25,477 nucleotides of DNA from an uncultured Clostridia bacterium (GTDB lineage Bacteria; Bacillota; Clostridia; Oscillospirales; Ruminococcaceae), in contig CAMNVW010000006.1 in the NCBI GenBank assembly GCA_946563605.1, positions 1-25,477 of the forward strand, written 5' to 3'. The notes under the pieces were generated by a model, which worked only from the letters and a program-made list of their open reading frames with translations, was not told the DNA's origin and did not search any database. Of this stretch, positions 22,760 to 25,477 are shown piece after piece. A program made the position numbers and the translations under genes. Positions within the stretch are counted from its first letter, which is position 1. The number at the start of each line of letters is the position of its first letter.

Positions 22760-23073
22760 CCTCTGATTCCTCCGTCCATAATATCATCTATTTTCCCCCG
22801 AAAATGCTTCCACTGCTCATAGAACTGAAAAAACTGCTCTCTGCCCTGTGGAGTCACCGAATAATAGCGCCGGTTCCTGCCTTGAAACGGTCGGTCATAA
22901 GTAGCCAGATAGCCGTCCTTCTGCAGCCTGCGCAATACAGGGTACAACGTCGATTCGGAAATGTCCATGATCTGCTTGACCTCCTGCGTCAGCTTATATC
23001 CATAGGTATCTTCCTTCATCACCACAGCCAGCACACAGGCATCCAACAGCACCGATCCCAACTGAAACGCCAT
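22756..23073 (-). CDS. PadR-family transcriptional regulator
   Basis: 105 residues with the PadR winged helix: LGSVLLDACVLAVVMKEDTYGYKLTQEV, then SESTLYPVLRRLQKDGYLATY and the wing NRRYYSVTPQGREQF. It has a very short C-terminus, as in the small two-helix dimerising PadR class. The ATG at 23073 follows GAGGAGG by six bases. A GTG five codons earlier lies inside that site. It is the first gene of an operon with DUF1700 and DUF4097 proteins and probably represses it. Confidence 0.93.
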   Translation of the reverse strand: MAFQLGSVLLDACVLAVVMKEDTYGYKLTQEVKQIMDISESTLYPVLRRLQKDGYLATYDRPFQGRNRRYYSVTPQGREQFFQFYEQWKHFRGKIDDIMDGGIRG

Positions 23074-23126
23074 TTCATCCCTCCTCACTTATCTATTCTT
23101 ACCGCAATATTATATTTCTTATATAT

Positions 23127-23155
23127 AGTATATCTAATATAGTATTGTTTGTCAA
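23127..23155 (-). promoter_or_regulatory. Consensus promoter of the padR operon
   Basis: Perfect TTGACA (23150-23155), 17-base spacer and TATACT (23127-23132), about 54 bases before the start codon. The -35 and the upstream part of the spacer lie within an inverted repeat. Confidence 0.8.
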
Positions 23156-23172
23156 TAAGCAATACTATATTA
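23135..23172. promoter_or_regulatory. Likely PadR operator
   Basis: Perfect 13-bp inverted repeat TAATATAGTATTG with a 12-base centre. The centre covers the -35 hexamer and one arm covers most of the spacer, a position that would block RNA polymerase. Binding by the neighbouring PadR protein is inferred from position. Confidence 0.6.
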
Positions 23173-23184
23173 CTCTCAATAAAC

Positions 23185-23229
23185 AAAAAGGCAGGGGTCC
23201 CTCTTTTCCTCAAGAAGCCCTGCCTTTTT
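23185..23229 (-). terminator. Terminator behind the HutD-family gene
   Basis: 12-bp perfect arms AAAAAGGCAGGG with a 21-base loop, followed by TTTTTGTTTATTG on the minus strand. It separates the HutD unit from the padR promoter only about 13 bases further on. Confidence 0.88.
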
Positions 23230-23233
23230 ATTT

Positions 23234-23809
23234 TTATGCGATTTGTACTCTGGCGCAGACCAGCTTGCAGCAAATGTCGCCGTTGTTTTGTACGATAAAC
23301 GTGCCTGCCTCCGAAGCCACCGCCAGCGATTTTTCCGGCATCAGAAGGGATTCCTCCGATGTACACCGGCACTCCCCTTCTGCTGCATAGACTGCCAGGA
23401 TCTCGCCTGCCTGATTGCAAAGCGTCCTGCTCTGACCAGCCGCCAGCTCCAAGACCTCCAATCTGCCCTTGACGCCGCGCATCATCAAATTAAAATCGGT
23501 CGCACGCCCCATGCTGATCGTCTGCCATCCGCCGTCAAAGCTGTCCTGTTCATACTCCCGAAGCACCTTTTCGCCGTGACCTTCGTAATACAAATGAAGC
23601 GAACCTCGAAGCGGCATGATGATGCGGTCTACCCCCGGCAGGGAGGTAAACTCCGACTGCTCACACTCCACCGTCGCACTGCTTAAACGAAAGAGAAAGT
23701 TCCGCTTTGCATATTCGGCGTCCTCTGGATAGATGTAAAGCTGGGTCGTTTTTCCCCCTGCCCAAACCGATACCGCGTACTCTTCTGGTCTTTTTACAGT
23801 CAGTTTCAT
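23234..23809 (-). CDS. HutD/Ves-family protein
   Basis: 191 residues of the cupin-like HutD fold. Family signatures are WAGGKTTQLYIYP near the start, FRLSSATVECEQSEFTSLPGVDR, GSLHLYYEGH and the pair FDGGWQT/TDFNLMMRG. HutD is linked with histidine utilisation in Proteobacteria, but no hut gene is seen here, so the role is open. GGGGAGGATG lies before the ATG. It follows the zinc-ribbon gene by 52 bases and probably shares its transcript. Confidence 0.85.
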   Translation of the reverse strand: MKLTVKRPEEYAVSVWAGGKTTQLYIYPEDAEYAKRNFLFRLSSATVECEQSEFTSLPGVDRIIMPLRGSLHLYYEGHGEKVLREYEQDSFDGGWQTISMGRATDFNLMMRGVKGRLEVLELAAGQSRTLCNQAGEILAVYAAEGECRCTSEESLLMPEKSLAVASEAGTFIVQNNGDICCKLVCARVQIA

Positions 23810-23861
23810 CTGTCATCCTCCCCGTTGCTTTACCGCATTTAAAATATGTTCAGCCGCTATT

Positions 23862-24665
23862 TTATTCTGCCAATGGCGCTACTGTCACCCTTGCGTTGAC
23901 ATCTTCGACCCCATTATTGTAAAACAATACCTTGATTTTACCTTCTGTAAATTCATTCAGCGGAATATACTGCGTCTGGCTGTCGCTGGAAAGAAAATAT
24001 TCCTTCTCCTGCTGCAAATCATTTTGCGTTTCCTGCAAAATTTTCACCCGCATACTTTCCCCTTTTGCAAAGCTCAGGTCTACTGCAAGCTGTTGGTTCT
24101 GGGCATCCTCCACCGTTAGCCTTGCGCTGGTGTGGTAATTTTCGCTTGCTTTGTTATACCGGAAAGTCCAGACATTGTCCCCTGTGTTTTCGACATTCAT
24201 CATCACCCAGCCGCTGTTCCAGTCCGAATCTTCATCCAGATGAAGCTCTCCAACCGCGCCAAGAATAACGCCGACCAAACTGACAACCAGTACCACGATG
24301 CTTGCAATCACTGCCGCCAGAAACTTTTTGTTCCGTTTGGACATTTTGCCGTTTTCCGCCGGCAGATCTTCCAGATAGCCGCTGCCAGGTTCACAGACGG
24401 GATACTGCTTGCCGCAGTGCTCGCAGTAGTTTGCGTCTTTGTCCACGATCCAACCGCAGAAGCGGCATGGTTTCCTGTCATCCCGCCGCGCAATTAGATA
24501 GATCAATCCTCCCATAAGCGGCGAGGAAATCAGGATGATCAGCACCCATAGCCAACCTCGGTCACCGTGTTCCTTTGCATCCTTGTATACCCACATACAG
24601 ATTCCAACTGTCAGCGCCACCGCCGACAACAGAAATAAAATCAAAAAGACGATGATTCGCAGCAT
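23862..24665 (-). CDS. Membrane protein with zinc ribbon
   Basis: 267 residues. Two hydrophobic segments (2-24 and 39-59) resemble a PLDc_N-like hairpin (GWLWVLIILISSPLMGG). A cytoplasmic zinc ribbon follows with C67, C70, C81 and C84, then a third segment at 114-137 and an outside domain rich in beta-strand-like sequence. Function unknown. The ATG at 24665 follows GAGGGAAAC. A TTG twelve codons earlier has no site and is rejected. No clear promoter is visible upstream, where the repeats begin. Confidence 0.75.
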   Translation of the reverse strand: MLRIIVFLILFLLSAVALTVGICMWVYKDAKEHGDRGWLWVLIILISSPLMGGLIYLIARRDDRKPCRFCGWIVDKDANYCEHCGKQYPVCEPGSGYLEDLPAENGKMSKRNKKFLAAVIASIVVLVVSLVGVILGAVGELHLDEDSDWNSGWVMMNVENTGDNVWTFRYNKASENYHTSARLTVEDAQNQQLAVDLSFAKGESMRVKILQETQNDLQQEKEYFLSSDSQTQYIPLNEFTEGKIKVLFYNNGVEDVNARVTVAPLAE

Positions 24666-24710
24666 ATCGTTTCCCTCTTTCTTCCGTCTTTGTTTGCTCA
24701 AAAGAAAAGT

Positions 24711-24880
24711 TTTTTGTCAAACTTTTGTACACAAAAGTTTGCAGATTCCAAAGGCAGAGCCTTTGGTTGGGTTTGGGACAACGTCCCAATAATAAAATAA
24801 TAAAATAAAAAGGATAGTAGCAGAAGTTTGGCAAAGCCAAACTCAGTCGGTGCTGCCGTACCGCAGGCAGCCGTTTAACA
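24711..24880 (-). repeat. Mosaic structured repeat, copy R4
   Basis: Hairpins AAACTTTTG-TACA-CAAAAGTTT, CCAAAGGC-AGA-GCCTTTGG and TTGGGAC-AAC-GTCCCAA in a row, then an AT-rich tract, an AGTTTGGC hairpin and GCAGGCAGCCGTTT. Positions 24744-24789 are identical to 24940-24985 over 46 bases. Orientation as R2 and R5. Confidence 0.75.
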
Positions 24881-24894
24881 CAACCTTCCAACTA

Positions 24895-25085
24895 GAAAAC
24901 AAAAATAAAGTTTTCGCCCACCTTTTACAAAAGGCGGCGGATTCCAAAGGCAGAGCCTTTGGTTGGGTTTGGGACAACGTCCCAACAATACAATAATAAA
25001 TAAAAAAGATAGTGCACCTTGTAAAATCGGCTCTGTGGTGCGGTAGCACCCTGCCTGCATCCGCAGGCAGCCGTTTCGCGCTGCT
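24895..25085 (-). repeat. Mosaic structured repeat, copy R5
   Basis: Same order as R4, but the first hairpin is CCTTTT-AC-AAAAGG flanked by further complementary bases. CCAAAGGC and TTGGGAC hairpins are shared. After the AT-rich tract come GTGC-GGTA-GCAC and an 8-bp CTGCCTGC hairpin, again ending in GCAGGCAGCCGTTT. Confidence 0.75.
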
Positions 25086-25140
25086 CATATCAGCGCACAG
25101 CCAAATTTTATAATAAGAAACAATGAACTTCTTCTGGCTT

Positions 25141-25477
25141 ACGCCAGCGCACTGCCGTGCGACAGCATCGAAACGGCTTAGTGCCTCGCACGATTTTATT
25201 TTTATTGTTTTTATTTGAGGTGTTTCACTTCGTGAAACGGTACTGCCGTACCACAGCACCGAAACGGCTTAGTGCCTCGCACGATTTTATTTTTATTGTT
25301 TTTATTTGAGGTGTTTCACTTCGTGAAACGGTACTGCCGTACCACAGCACCGAAACGGCTTAGTGCCTCGCACGATTTTATTTTTTTATATTGTATTTAG
25401 AGAATTTCGCACTCTGCGGAGTGCGAGCAAGAGCTCTGCTCCTGCACCTCGCAACTTTTGAAAAAGTTGACAAAACT
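25141..25477 (+). repeat. Mosaic structured repeat, copy R6
   Basis: Orientation as R1 and R3. It contains the 91-bp tandem and then the tract 25404-25454 shared base for base with R3, followed by a CAACTTTT/AAAAGTTG hairpin. It runs off the window end. Confidence 0.8.
25169..25388. repeat. 91-bp tandem repeat
   Basis: Two perfect 91-base copies (25169-25259 and 25260-25350) and a partial third that diverges near 25388. Each unit has CGAAACGGCTTA, CCTCGCACG, an AT-rich spacer, TTTGAGG, then hairpins TTTCAC-TTC-GTGAAA and GGTAC-TGCC-GTACC. There is no spacer between units and the unit is too long for a CRISPR repeat. Confidence 0.9.

Larger units (their letters stand above)
24666..25477. other. 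Gene-free region filled with structured repeats
   Basis: More than 800 bases without a credible gene on either strand. It holds repeat copies R4, R5 and R6 and several further hairpins, for example AGTTTGGC-AAA-GCCAAACT (about 24824-24842) and CTGCCTGC-ATCC-GCAGGCAG (about 25051-25070). Short frames here run across the repeats and show no ribosome binding site. Confidence 0.75.

Noticed and set aside
24562..25259. Short overlapping frames in the right-hand repeat region
   Set aside because: They translate repeated hairpin DNA, lack ribosome binding sites and share residues only because the repeats are copies.
25169..25388. CRISPR array
   Set aside because: The 91-base units follow one another without variable spacers and no cas gene is present.
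1..25477. Insertion sequence or transposon
   Set aside because: No transposase, integrase or relaxase frame was found. The inverted copies around iadA are noted as repeats only.
1..25477. tRNA or rRNA genes
   Set aside because: No cloverleaf with GTTCRA-type T-arm in the gaps, and no rRNA-like stretch seen.

Overview
The window carries a bacterial chromosome segment in which every convincing gene lies on the minus strand. Its core is a complete S10-spc-alpha ribosomal protein cluster of the Firmicutes type, running from rpsJ (about 18250) down to rplQ (about 2507). Gene order, map-KOW gene-infA-rpmJ linkage, a zinc-type S14, a zinc-type S4 between rpsK and rpoA, strong AGGAGG ribosome binding sites and frequent GTG/TTG starts all point to a low-to-mid GC Clostridia genome. 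The dispersed hairpin repeats suggest a gut Oscillospiraceae- or Butyricicoccaceae-like relative, but that is inference and no species can be named.

Layout in order of transcription (right to left). 25477-24666: gene-free, packed with structured repeats, including a 91-bp tandem. 24665-23234: a membrane zinc-ribbon protein and a HutD-family protein, closed by a terminator. 23172-21299: a self-contained regulatory operon, PadR regulator, DUF1700/HAAS membrane protein and DUF4097-type beta-repeat protein, with a consensus promoter overlapped by a 13-bp inverted repeat. 21116-19722: a lipoprotein of unknown function with its own promoter and terminator. 19659-18880: an AT-richer MazG-like plus Nudix pair (nucleotide clean-up). 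18842-18251: two promoters and a long structured leader with a terminator-like hairpin ahead of the ribosomal cluster. 18250-2507: 30 genes covering ribosome assembly, initiation (infA), protein export (secY), adenylate metabolism (adk), N-terminal methionine removal (map) and RNA polymerase alpha (rpoA). 2376-2225: a promoter-to-terminator unit with no gene that looks like an undescribed small structured RNA. 2200-1690: more structured repeats. 1425-280: iadA, isoaspartyl dipeptidase, bracketed by inverted 87-bp repeat copies. 235-1: repeats again.

Functionally the centre is one co-transcribed growth unit: ribosomal proteins, translation initiation, the Sec channel that receives nascent membrane proteins, and RNA polymerase alpha. 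The flanks are accessory. The most notable unexplained items are the small-RNA candidate behind rplQ, the attenuator-like rpsJ leader with a small reading frame, and a family of mosaic repeats whose hairpins keep their positions while the stem sequences change.
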